NCBI GenBank assembly: GCA_025352885.1
Contig: JANXRZ010000082.1
Coordinates: 1-59,394, forward strand
From: Pseudomonadota bacterium
GTDB taxonomy: Bacteria > Pseudomonadota > Gammaproteobacteria > Burkholderiales > SG8-39
DNA length: 59,394 nt
Direction: 5' to 3'
The position numbers were made by a program, and so were the translations under genes. Under the pieces are notes generated by a model. The model was not told the origin of the DNA, ran no database searches, and saw nothing but the letters and a program-made list of their open reading frames with translations. Below, piece after piece: positions 1-8,470 of this stretch. Position 1 is the first letter of the stretch, and each line of letters begins with the position of its first letter.

Positions 1-222
1 GATTTTCGCGTTCGCGATACCGGCCACGCCGTTCCTGCGGAATTGGCAAAACTCCTTTTTAACTCACCGGTGCATTCACATTCCGGCTTGGGCATAGGCC
101 TTTATCAGGCGGCAAGACATGCAGAGGCGAATGGCTACCTACTGTCGCTTGCTTCAAATATGGATGGCGCGGTTTGTTTCTCGCTCACTTGCCCTTTAAA
201 GGCGGCGTTAAAGACGCAATGA
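1..222 (+). CDS. Sensor histidine kinase, C-terminal end (5' partial)
   Basis: The window opens inside this gene; only the last 73 residues and the TGA are present. They show the end of an HATPase_c domain: a DTG (G1 box) near residue 8 and a GLGIGL (G2 box) near residue 36, followed by the last beta strands. This part binds ATP for autophosphorylation of a sensor kinase. The sensing and dimerisation domains lie outside the window, so the signal is unknown. It converges with the pilus operon. The sigma-54 response regulator at the other end of that operon is a possible partner, which is inference from position only. Confidence 0.8.
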   Translation, partial: DFRVRDTGHAVPAELAKLLFNSPVHSHSGLGIGLYQAARHAEANGYLLSLASNMDGAVCFSLTCPLKAALKTQ

Positions 223-260
223 GCTAGACCAGGGTCAGCCGCTCCGGAACGCGGCAGGCG

Positions 261-290
261 GCGAAGTGGAGAAAGCCTCTTCGCGTTTTT
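261..290 (+). terminator. Rho-independent terminator after the histidine kinase
   Basis: A 9-bp stem with one T-T mismatch (261-269 with 276-284) and a 6-nt loop is followed by GTTTTT. It lies 39 bp after the kinase stop and abuts the stop codon of the convergent pseudopilin gene, so it would separate the two converging transcripts. Confidence 0.6.
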
Positions 291-1057
291 CAAGGAAGGA
301 CCCCTGCGCTCACCATCCGCCCGTACAAAAGCCCGGCCGAAATCCATATCATCAGGTCGTCGAATTCTCCCCCTGTCGCTCCTGACGCGGTAGGCGTGTG
401 ATAGACGAATGTGGAATTTCCATCAGCATTCGCGACCTCATCGGTATTCGCCGAACTGCTGGTAGCACCGTTTTTACCTTGTGAATAAACAATAGCGACC
501 GTCGTCGTGCTGGTTGTCCCTATGAGATCGTTCCCAGAGCCGCAGGAAGTGCTGTTGAATCCGGAAGCCTGGGAGCTTTTGCATATCCTCAAGTCTGCGG
601 GCAAGCACTGCACCCCGTTCGACTTCAAGTTTACCGAGGAGGAGAACGCCGGGATGGTTGCGCAGATGGAGCTTACCGGCGTATTGGACAACGCATACCT
701 GATGCGGTTGTTGTAAGCATCGAGTGCGTATCCGGATGAATCGACTTGCGTGACCCCGAGCGCTCTTGCAGGCAGGTAGCCGTCGAGATAGTTTGTGCAG
801 GTTCCTCCGCCGCTAGGCGATTCATCGCCGCTGCTTGACGAGGAAGCCGGGCAAGGTAACCGGCCGTTTGCGATTGCAAAGCCTAGAAGCTCCTCTCTGG
901 CGGCCTCCAGCCTTTTCTGCGTTTCGGCAAAGTTTCGCTGTTCCATTTGCATCGCCAAAGGTGCGAGCAATCCGCCGATCAACAGGCCAACGATCACCAA
1001 GACAACGGCCATTTCAACTAGCGAAAACCCGTGAATATCGGGGCGCTTCAGTTGCAC
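290..1057 (-). CDS. Type IV pseudopilin-like protein with N-terminal methylation motif
   Basis: From the GTG at 1057 the protein has 255 residues. A short charged leader (about 10 residues) ends in Gly, followed by FSLVEM and a hydrophobic helix, the type III prepilin signal cut and methylated by prepilin peptidase. The rest is a Ser/Thr/Gly-rich secreted domain with several Cys. Residues after the helix carry the pattern ALLG/ELLG-F...GRLPCP...LPARALGV, shared with the upstream neighbour. It overlaps that neighbour by 10 bp, so it is the last gene of the pilus operon. GTG 1057 is preferred over GTG 1099 because it gives a normal prepilin leader; neither has a clear ribosome site. Probably a minor pilin or tip protein. 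Confidence 0.75.
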   Translation of the reverse strand: MQLKRPDIHGFSLVEMAVVLVIVGLLIGGLLAPLAMQMEQRNFAETQKRLEAAREELLGFAIANGRLPCPASSSSSGDESPSGGGTCTNYLDGYLPARALGVTQVDSSGYALDAYNNRIRYALSNTPVSSICATIPAFSSSVNLKSNGVQCLPADLRICKSSQASGFNSTSCGSGNDLIGTTSTTTVAIVYSQGKNGATSSSANTDEVANADGNSTFVYHTPTASGATGGEFDDLMIWISAGLLYGRMVSAGVLP

Positions 1058-2772
1058 AGGACATTCGCCAAACCTGTGGTTTGCCGTTGAAACGGGCACA
1101 CCGCAGGCCGGTCGTTGAAGATTGTGGATATAGTGTTTCGTTGAAATTCGCGGTCCCCAGCCGTACTCGTCTGGTCATTCTGGAGTTCGAAGTAGTCGCT
1201 GAGGTTGGAAGAGGGCTGGCTTTTTCCGCTCAACGGTCGCCCCGAAAGGATAAGAACCAGCCGCTTATTGTTGACATTGCCCGTTCCTGCCTCCGCATTG
1301 GTCAGAGTAAGACAGTTGGTGACATCGGCCGACGTACAGGTACCCGAAGGATTCGCAGTGACTGCAGGCGAAATTGCGTAATACGTGTAACGCTGCCACT
1401 TATTGTTAATAAACCATGCGAGGTCCGGATTTGAGACGGTACTTGTGTTGAGTAGAATCGAATCGGCGGGATGCCGGATGCTGACCGTTCCTGGACCGCT
1501 CGTGGGCTTGTTTGCCATAGTGATCTGAACATCGATTTGGCCGCCACCGCCGGCGATGATCGAACCGGTCGGGGCATTTACGGTATATCCGGACGCCGGC
1601 GTAGCCGTAACGTCACCAGATAGAGGCAGCGTCCGAAAGCCCATTGCAACGTTTGGAGCTGTCGCGGTCATTTTCAAAACCGGAGTGCCTGAGTAACTGA
1701 ATGAGCAACTAATGAGTTGATCTGTCGCAGCGCAACTTCCTGCTGTGAAGGTGCCGCTGCCCGAAACCTGGGATACCGATGCGCTTGTCCACCGCGCGCT
1801 GCAAGTTGTGCCAGTGGTGACTTCACCTGATGCAATTGGAAGCAATCCCTCAAATACGCCGAAATTGCCGCACCAAGCGTTGGCAGTGGGGTCACCCCAA
1901 GCAGACGCATACGGGAAGAATTTGATGCCCCAGTTGCTGAATGAAACGTTCTGGTACCAGCCATCGGTGGAATTCGCCGTTCCATTGAGGATCGGGGCCA
2001 CGAACCTTTGGATCCGATCTGCTACCGCCCCCTCAATTGCACTTAGAAGTTCCGACGATGTAATCATCACCGCCCGGTCGTTGCCCCAGCCATCGCTTCG
2101 CGACGTGGTAAACGATGAAAGGGTTGCATTCCCGCACTCGAGAAAATCCGCCGCGTTGAGCGTGGATGCGATCCTTCCGGCACTCTGGGCCCGCTTGGTG
2201 CATGGAGACGGCGCCGTACTGGTGCTTGAAAGCGAATTCAGGGCCGCTCCGGGCGCGATGATCAATGCAACCGCCGCGTTGGCGGTGCCATCGACAGTCA
2301 GCGAGCCAGTTGTGGAATAGTTAATTGGCGCAACCCTCACGCCCGTCCCCACGACGTACCAGAGCGCTTCGCCGGCTCCGTCCAGGGGTTTATCAATGCC
2401 GAGGGTCTTCCAAGGGAGGCGTCCGACGACGGGTAGCGTGCTGCAAGCGTTGGTCTTCATACCCTCGTTGGTAGTCCCTATACTATTCGCCGCTTCTGGG
2501 CATGGAAAACTGCCCGGTACGTTACTTGAGAGCGCTTGCTGAGCGAGATAACCAAGGAGGGCATCTTTTGCGAGTTTCAAAGCTTCGCCCGTTTGCCTCT
2601 GTGCCCTGAGCGTATTGCGGGAGGCCTGCGTAATGGCCCCGACCATTGCCCATGATGTCCCTAGTACAAGCACCAACATCATGATCATCAGTGAGGCGCC
2701 TCGTTCGGCTGCCAGTCGGCTCCGAGCGACACGCAAAAAGACCCGCGATAGGTCGCGATTCCCTCCCGTCAT
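1048..2772 (-). CDS. Large PilX-like minor pilin or pilus tip protein
   Basis: 574 residues. The N-terminus (about 22-48) is RGASLMIMMLVLVLG plus a hydrophobic helix, resembling the PilX/MshP-type minor pilin start rather than a canonical GFTLIE motif. The next part repeats the neighbour's module (ALLGYL, then GSFPCPEA, GRLPWKTLGI). The remaining 400 residues look like an extracellular beta-rich, Ser/Thr/Gly-rich region with paired Cys; residues about 330-440 could be an Ig-like fold. It is twice the length of normal minor pilins, which suggests an adhesin or tip role (inference). The ATG overlaps the stop of the MshK-like gene (ATGA), showing translational coupling. Confidence 0.65.
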   Translation of the reverse strand: MTGGNRDLSRVFLRVARSRLAAERGASLMIMMLVLVLGTSWAMVGAITQASRNTLRAQRQTGEALKLAKDALLGYLAQQALSSNVPGSFPCPEAANSIGTTNEGMKTNACSTLPVVGRLPWKTLGIDKPLDGAGEALWYVVGTGVRVAPINYSTTGSLTVDGTANAAVALIIAPGAALNSLSSTSTAPSPCTKRAQSAGRIASTLNAADFLECGNATLSSFTTSRSDGWGNDRAVMITSSELLSAIEGAVADRIQRFVAPILNGTANSTDGWYQNVSFSNWGIKFFPYASAWGDPTANAWCGNFGVFEGLLPIASGEVTTGTTCSARWTSASVSQVSGSGTFTAGSCAATDQLISCSFSYSGTPVLKMTATAPNVAMGFRTLPLSGDVTATPASGYTVNAPTGSIIAGGGGQIDVQITMANKPTSGPGTVSIRHPADSILLNTSTVSNPDLAWFINNKWQRYTYYAISPAVTANPSGTCTSADVTNCLTLTNAEAGTGNVNNKRLVLILSGRPLSGKSQPSSNLSDYFELQNDQTSTAGDREFQRNTISTIFNDRPAVCPFQRQTTGLANVLCN

Positions 2773-3218
2773 CGCGAAGGTCGTTTCACCGGCTGGCGAT
2801 TGATCTTCACTTCGCCTCCGTTTAGGGAGTCGCGGACTTCGCCGGTGCCTCGATCGAAAGACTGCCCTATTTTCAGATCGACCCGTGTTTCGCTTTCGCC
2901 TATTTCAACGGAGACTTTCCCGGTCTCGGAGCCTTGGCGGCGTACTTTCAGCCCTTCGGGGTTGGAGCCATCGGGCACAGCCTGGCCATTCACCCACACA
3001 GTGGATTTTCCGCTGCCTCGAGATACGAATCCGTCGACCCGGGTAACCGGTGACTCAACTATTACCGCCGTAGGCCTGTCAGGAATTCGCGCCTTACGTC
3101 TCGCATCCAATGTGCTGCGCTGCTCTGGCGTAAGAAACAGGCGGCCAAGATCGTCAGCATATGCCGGGAAATGCATGCCGAGCGCCGCGGCCAATATGCA
3201 AGTGGCCGGGAACCTCAC
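2769..3218 (-). CDS. MshK-like periplasmic pilus assembly protein
   Basis: 149 residues from GTG 3218. A signal-peptide-like start (hydrophobic run to about residue 20, PAYADD cleavage-like site) leads to a charged region and a small domain with VDGFVSRGSGKSTVWVNG. That segment resembles the MshK/PulC-type pattern in which a short beta domain reads 'xGxVxRxxGxxxVWVNG'. The GTG overlaps the mshJ stop (GTGA) and has an AGGGG ribosome site 7 nt upstream. Longer in-frame starts would run back through mshJ and lack a signal peptide. The position between mshJ and the pilins supports an assembly role. The family name is tentative. Confidence 0.6.
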   Translation of the reverse strand: MRFPATCILAAALGMHFPAYADDLGRLFLTPEQRSTLDARRKARIPDRPTAVIVESPVTRVDGFVSRGSGKSTVWVNGQAVPDGSNPEGLKVRRQGSETGKVSVEIGESETRVDLKIGQSFDRGTGEVRDSLNGGEVKINRQPVKRPSR

Positions 3219-3829
3219 GCCTTCGCCCCTGCGTCGAGCACTGTAATGAGGTCGATCTCGCATTCCGCCCTTAAACGAGGGGTCAGCGTCGGCACTGCAG
3301 CCTGGGCCGCAGCCACTGAGCGCACAACTGTACATTTGCGTACTGATACATACGCGTTGCCTGCACCTCTCAAATCGTCGATGAAACCGAGTAAGTCGCC
3401 CTCATGGAGTAAGGCAAGCTCCAGTTTCATAGCACTAACATTAAATTCCACATTTCCAGGCTTGGCAGGTATCGAAGTCAGGAGCTTCTGCGGCTCTATC
3501 CGATAGCGCACGTCGAGCATTTCTCTGTTGATGCGGATTCTCTTGATCGCATCCGCCCAGTCGAGCCGTCGTTCCTTGCCGATAATATGCAGTTCGCGCA
3601 GGCGCCGGTAAACCTCAATGCGTTCCTTGACTTCCCTTTCTTCCTCGCTGATTCGGGCCAGCTTTTCTCTTGCCTGAACCCTGTCGCTTTTGACAGTCGC
3701 GAACCGGCGAGTATCGGCGGCCAACTGGCGGTTGACGCTCCAGATGAGAGCCGCACCCGCCGCAGACAGGATCAAAGCAAGAAGGAAGGGTAGCGCCAGC
3801 TTTTTGAAATCGGCGGCGGCGAAATTCAT
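3215..3829 (-). CDS. mshJ: MshJ/PilO/GspM-like inner-membrane assembly protein
   Basis: 204 residues: short cytoplasmic N-terminus, one membrane helix (about 11-31), a coiled-coil stretch rich in Lys, Arg and Glu (about 40-85), and a periplasmic ferredoxin-like domain. This is the PilO/GspM/MshJ architecture, which pairs with the PilN-like part of MshI to link the cytoplasmic motor to the secretin. The start overlaps the mshI stop by 4 bp (ATGA). Sequence identity in this family is low, so the call rests on topology and gene order. Confidence 0.7.
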   Translation of the reverse strand: MNFAAADFKKLALPFLLALILSAAGAALIWSVNRQLAADTRRFATVKSDRVQAREKLARISEEEREVKERIEVYRRLRELHIIGKERRLDWADAIKRIRINREMLDVRYRIEPQKLLTSIPAKPGNVEFNVSAMKLELALLHEGDLLGFIDDLRGAGNAYVSVRKCTVVRSVAAAQAAVPTLTPRLRAECEIDLITVLDAGAKA

Positions 3830-5430
3830 GGGCTCGCCCTTTTTAACACGGTGACAGTGAAACGGGGCGTATCCCCGCTTTCAGACGAGCCGATATCCCC
3901 TGAGAGCGTTCCTGCGGAAGTGGTATCGAAGGGCAGCACCGTGCGGACAACTTCGTACGATCGGTCCGACTGGAGAGCATCGGCAAAACTCTGCACTTGA
4001 GCAGTGATCGCACGGTAGTCCGATCGCTGTGTTGAATTCACATGGCCTGAGATTTCGAGGATTTGCACCAATGCGCTCGCGGCCTGAGCACCCGAGGCGC
4101 CTGGCGGCTTTCCGCCAGTAGCCGGAATCGGCTTCGAGGGATCAGTCGCCGCTTTCTCGTTTCCCGCCCCTGGGACGTCCATCCGCCAAGACAACTGGTC
4201 GAGTTCTATTTGAGGAAACTGCTCGAGCGCTCGGGAAATGTACGCAAAAGCGGGGCCTGGGACCGCTGAGCGATTTGCGATCGAGCGAAATTGATTGACA
4301 GTCGCTTTGAGGTTTTCAGTTGTTGTAAAAGTCACCGGAAATGTCGCTGTTACGCGCTGATACTCCTGCTCAATCGCCTTTGTCTCCTTCAACTGTGATT
4401 CCGATTGGGCGCGGACATCCATGATTTCCAGCCACTTGAACGCGGAGAACGCAAGGCACGCAGCCAAACCGGCCGCCCCGGCACCCGCTACGCCTCGCTG
4501 CAATTGCCAAATCAAAAAGCCTTTTCGGTCCTCGCTCCTCGCAAACTGGTCCTTTGGAGGGCGCTTTGCGACTAGATGAAGATAAAGGTGCTCCGCGCCT
4601 AGCGGTGTGCCCGTGGTTTTTAGTCCGACGATTCGGGCCGCTTCCACAAGATCGATGGCCCGGAAAGTCAGCCGCCCGTCGGAAGGCAGCGATTGCTGAA
4701 ATACATCTTGCTGACCAGGGGGCGTGATCACGATCGCCGTTACCGGAGGGCCGTCGCGCGGAAGCACTCTTAAGCTGGACAAGTACTGGACGAGCCGCAG
4801 CGTTTCCGAACGCACCAGCGCCGCGTGACCATCGGCGCCCATTTCGGCGGTCCTCTCCAAACGCGCGAATCGAAGCTTGCCGTCTTCGAGGAAGCTTTGC
4901 CTTAATCCTGCGCTATCCATCGACACCACAAACATGCGGGCGCTTTTAGCGTTGAGCTTTGCAGCGAGCCGGGTGGCGAGCGCCGGGGCCACCAGTGGCA
5001 CGGAGTACACGCCGGCGAGTTTGGCGCCAGCTTCGGACAGCGCATCGAGCCATGGCGAGAACTGTTGAGTATTGGTAAACGAAGCCAGGACCAGGCGCTC
5101 GTTTTTCCTTTCTCCCGCCACAGCGATTGCCCCCAGTGAAATGGAGGCAGCCAGGCGCGTGTCTCGATATCGTTGCGCAAGCCGTCGTTCGATTACCGCT
5201 TGGCGATCCCCACCTCGAAGCCAGGGAATGAGTTCGTCGTGAAAATCCTCCCCGGCGAGATCTGCAAGGATGTAATAAAGCGACTTCGCATTGAGCTTGG
5301 CGAAAGTGCGAAACTCGGACACGCCCTGCTCGTCATCCTCGAATTTCGCTTCGAGAATAAGCTTGCCGTTACTCCACCTGTAAAGTTGGTGGCCGTTGGT
5401 CGTGAAGTAGAGAAGGCGTCGGTCGGACAC
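3826..5430 (-). CDS. mshI: MshI-like assembly protein (PilM-like domain plus PilN-like domain)
   Basis: 534 residues. Residues 1-330 are soluble and look like the actin-fold PilM/GspL cytoplasmic domain. A hydrophobic helix at about 335-358 is followed by a coiled coil and a periplasmic ferredoxin-like region with a Pro/Gly/Ala-rich insert near 440-465. In type IVa pili these are two proteins (PilM and PilN); here one polypeptide has both, as in MSHA and type II secretion systems. It starts 9 bp after the mshG stop and overlaps mshJ by 4 bp. Expected role: inner-membrane alignment complex of the pilus. Confidence 0.7.
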   Translation of the reverse strand: MSDRRLLYFTTNGHQLYRWSNGKLILEAKFEDDEQGVSEFRTFAKLNAKSLYYILADLAGEDFHDELIPWLRGGDRQAVIERRLAQRYRDTRLAASISLGAIAVAGERKNERLVLASFTNTQQFSPWLDALSEAGAKLAGVYSVPLVAPALATRLAAKLNAKSARMFVVSMDSAGLRQSFLEDGKLRFARLERTAEMGADGHAALVRSETLRLVQYLSSLRVLPRDGPPVTAIVITPPGQQDVFQQSLPSDGRLTFRAIDLVEAARIVGLKTTGTPLGAEHLYLHLVAKRPPKDQFARSEDRKGFLIWQLQRGVAGAGAAGLAACLAFSAFKWLEIMDVRAQSESQLKETKAIEQEYQRVTATFPVTFTTTENLKATVNQFRSIANRSAVPGPAFAYISRALEQFPQIELDQLSWRMDVPGAGNEKAATDPSKPIPATGGKPPGASGAQAASALVQILEISGHVNSTQRSDYRAITAQVQSFADALQSDRSYEVVRTVLPFDTTSAGTLSGDIGSSESGDTPRFTVTVLKRASP

Positions 5431-5439
5431 TTCTGCGCT

Positions 5440-6645
5440 CTAGAATTTCAACTTGCTGATGGTGTCATAGACAGGCCCGAGCACCGAAAGCATTACCCAG
5501 CCAAGCAGCGCGCCAAGTACCACTGTCAGCGCCGGTTCGATCATTGCCTGGATTTTGCCGATCGATTCCCTGACCTCCCGGTTATAAAAATAACTCACAT
5601 TCAGGAGCGCCCTGTCCAGGCCGCCGGTGTTCTCGCCTATCTTGAGCATTCGTATGACGAGGGGCGGAAATAGCCCCGCATCCTGGAAGGCGGCGGTCAT
5701 CCCTTTACCGTCGGCAATCTGGCGTCCTGCATTTCGCAACGCCTCTTCCAAGGGCCGGTTGCCAAGGATTTCTTCGGCGCTGCGGATTGCGTCCAGCACC
5801 GTAATGCCTGCTGCATACATCATTGCAAAGCTCGACGTAAACCTCGACAGGATGATCTTGCGAAGTACCGGACCTATTACGGGAATCCGGAGCTTGTAGC
5901 GGTCGAGCGCGAACTCGAATGCTGGATTGTTGCGGGACGCATAGCGCAGCGCAAAGAAAATAGCGGGCGGAGTTGCAAGAATGAGCCACCAGTAATTCAC
6001 GCAAAAATTGGAAACGTGAATAAGTATGATCGTCTGGAGCGGCAGTTCCTTACCCATATTCCTGATGAACGCGGTCATTTGCGGAACCAGGTAGATCATC
6101 AGGAAAAAGGTCACCAGGAGCACTATGCTTCCGACAAATAACGGGTACATCAGCATCTTTTTTGTCTGGGCAGACAACTCGTCTTCCCACTTTATCGTCT
6201 CAGTAAGGCTCCTCAGCACCTCCGGTAGTTTTCCGGTCTGCTCCCCTGACCTAACGAGCGAGGTAAACACGCGGCCGAACACTTCAGGATAATCCGCGAG
6301 CGCCTGGGACAGGTTTCGCCCCCCCTGGATCGATTCGACGAGCCCACCGACCACCTCCTTGAACCGCGGATTCTCGATGCTGTCCCGCAGATCGACTAGT
6401 CCCTCGACGATCGGAACGCCTGCACTCGTAAGCTGTTCGAGATGGAAGCAAAAATTAATCAGGTCTTGGCGAGTGATCTTGCCTCCGCCCACCAGCCGGC
6501 TCGTCTGCCTTGTCGGGGCACCGGTTACAAGGTCGAGGCCCATGCGCGCAAGGCGCTGCTCAAGATCGAACAGGTTCGCCGCGTCGACGCGTCCGAGGAC
6601 GGATTTCCCGATCGAATCGATTGCCTTGTAGGTATACAGAGGCAT
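5440..6645 (-). CDS. mshG: Type IV pilus/type II secretion platform protein (GspF family, MshG)
   Basis: 401 residues, the normal length for GspF/PilC/MshG. It starts MPLYTYKAID, typical of the family. Two GspF domains each contain a cytoplasmic helical bundle followed by membrane helices (about 168-190, 215-235 and 370-392). It is the polytopic inner-membrane platform on which the MshE ATPase acts to add pilin subunits. It lies 41 bp after mshE and 9 bp before mshI in the same operon. Confidence 0.93.
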   Translation of the reverse strand: MPLYTYKAIDSIGKSVLGRVDAANLFDLEQRLARMGLDLVTGAPTRQTSRLVGGGKITRQDLINFCFHLEQLTSAGVPIVEGLVDLRDSIENPRFKEVVGGLVESIQGGRNLSQALADYPEVFGRVFTSLVRSGEQTGKLPEVLRSLTETIKWEDELSAQTKKMLMYPLFVGSIVLLVTFFLMIYLVPQMTAFIRNMGKELPLQTIILIHVSNFCVNYWWLILATPPAIFFALRYASRNNPAFEFALDRYKLRIPVIGPVLRKIILSRFTSSFAMMYAAGITVLDAIRSAEEILGNRPLEEALRNAGRQIADGKGMTAAFQDAGLFPPLVIRMLKIGENTGGLDRALLNVSYFYNREVRESIGKIQAMIEPALTVVLGALLGWVMLSVLGPVYDTISKLKF

Positions 6646-6686
6646 GCTCGGTCAGTCGCCCTGCATGAGCGCGGCCGCCCGGCGGC

Positions 6687-8396
6687 TCAGGCCATCCGAT
6701 CGGTGAGGTCGACTACGCGCGACAACTCGTCAACGCTCGTAATGCCGGCACGGACGAGGCGTAAGCCGTCTTCCGCGAGCGTTCGAAATCCTTTGGCGAG
6801 CGCTGCGGCCAATATCTCACGAGTGGTCGCGCGCTGTGCGATCAGCTCATCGATGCCACCGTCAAGTTTCAGGATTTCCAATATGCCTTGCCGGCCCTTG
6901 TAACCCTGATAGTCACATTGCTCACATCCCACAGACCTGTATAACGGCGCCGAATCGGTCGGCTCGAGTGCGAGAAGCCGGCGTTCCTTGGTATCTGGCT
7001 CATAAGACTGGCGGCATGTGCGGCACAGTTTCCTCACCAGACGTTGAGCGATGATGCCAATAATATTACCGGCCATGATGTCTGGAACGATGCCGATGTC
7101 GAGCAGTCGCGGGATGGCGCCCACGGCCGAGTTGGTATGCAGGGTTGAATAAACCTGATGGCCCGTCATGGAAGCCCGGAAAGCCATTTCCGCGGTATCT
7201 TCGTCGCGGATTTCGCCAACGAGGATCGCATCCGGATCCTGGCGCATCAATGCCCGGATCCCGTTCGCAAAGTCGAGTTTCGCGGCGTCCGCAACAGATG
7301 TTTGGCGAATCAATGTCATCGGATACTCGACGGGATCTTCGAGCGTCATAATGTTGATGGCGTCGGAATTGATGTGATTCAGGATCGAGTAGAGCGTAGT
7401 AGTTTTGCCGCTCCCTGTCGGCCCGGTCACGAGGATGATGCCTTCTGGCCTGGCAATCATTCGCTTGAGCAACCCCAACTGGATTTCGTCGAGGCCGAGC
7501 TTGTCGAGCGGGACGATCCCCTTCTGCCGGTCGAGAATCCTGAGAACAACGTTCTCACCGTGCGTTGTTGGAAGACTGGACACCCGGAAATCGACGACGC
7601 GACCGGACATCGTTGCCGATATACGGCCGTCTTGCGGCGCACGTGTCTCGGCGATATTCATTTTCGACATGACTTTTAGCCGCACTGCCATGGCCGGCCA
7701 ATAGGTCTTGTGGAGCGACCTGATCTGCCGCAAGACGCCGTCGATCCGATACCTGATCCTCAGGAAGTTCTGCTCCGGTTCGAAGTGGATGTCGGAGGCC
7801 GCTCGTTCGACCGCATCGGCAAGCAGCGCTGAAATCAGCCGCACTACGGGTTGGCTGTACTCATCGCCCTCGGTGATTGTCGCATAGTCGACTTCACCGG
7901 TTTCGATCTCTCGAAGTATTCCGTCGATCGAGAACTCGTGGCCGTAGTACTGCTCGATTGCGCGATCGACCTCAGAATCGCCTGCCAGCCTTAGTTCGAT
8001 CTCGAACTCGCCCTTTAAGTGGGCTCGCAGCTGGTCGATTGCAACGATGTTGTTGGTGTCGGAGAGAGCGACGATGAATTTCTTCGACTTACGGTCGAGC
8101 GCAACGGGGAAGACCCGATACCTGCGCGCCATGTCCCGGGGGACCATCTTTAGTGCTGCGGGGTCAACGATGATGTGGGCAAGATCGACCGGTTGGAGGC
8201 CGAGTTTTTCGGAAAGCGCGTCTCGCAGAGTCGCTTCGGAGACGAAGCCAAGCTGGACGAGCAACCGCCCGACCGGCAGGTGCGATTTCATCTGCTCAAG
8301 CAGAGCAATGCGCAACTGGTCTTCGGTTAGGATCCCCTGATCTATCAGGATCTGCCCGATATGCCTTTTAGCTTGTGGATTCGTGGGCGAATTCAT
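6687..8396 (-). CDS. mshE: MshE-type pilus extension ATPase (GspE family)
   Basis: 569 residues. An N-terminal MshEN/GspE_N region (about 10-75) is followed by the secretion ATPase core: Walker A GPTGSGKTT at 325-333, a LVGEIRD Walker B-like motif, and a zinc-type pair CRTC ... CEQC near 475-515. It would hydrolyse ATP to drive pilin assembly through MshG. In V. cholerae MshE the N-domain binds cyclic di-GMP through RLGxxL...Q motifs. Here the first motif reads HIGQIL with Gln35 kept but His12 in place of Arg, and the second has Pro41 at the Arg position, so nucleotide sensing may differ. It lies 74 bp after the TPR gene. Confidence 0.92.
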   Translation of the reverse strand: MNSPTNPQAKRHIGQILIDQGILTEDQLRIALLEQMKSHLPVGRLLVQLGFVSEATLRDALSEKLGLQPVDLAHIIVDPAALKMVPRDMARRYRVFPVALDRKSKKFIVALSDTNNIVAIDQLRAHLKGEFEIELRLAGDSEVDRAIEQYYGHEFSIDGILREIETGEVDYATITEGDEYSQPVVRLISALLADAVERAASDIHFEPEQNFLRIRYRIDGVLRQIRSLHKTYWPAMAVRLKVMSKMNIAETRAPQDGRISATMSGRVVDFRVSSLPTTHGENVVLRILDRQKGIVPLDKLGLDEIQLGLLKRMIARPEGIILVTGPTGSGKTTTLYSILNHINSDAINIMTLEDPVEYPMTLIRQTSVADAAKLDFANGIRALMRQDPDAILVGEIRDEDTAEMAFRASMTGHQVYSTLHTNSAVGAIPRLLDIGIVPDIMAGNIIGIIAQRLVRKLCRTCRQSYEPDTKERRLLALEPTDSAPLYRSVGCEQCDYQGYKGRQGILEILKLDGGIDELIAQRATTREILAAALAKGFRTLAEDGLRLVRAGITSVDELSRVVDLTDRMA

Positions 8397-8470
8397 ACGA
8401 CGGACATGATACCCCGACGCCTTGTGGGAACCGACGTCATACTATGCAAAGTTCGCCCGCTGCAATGCCC

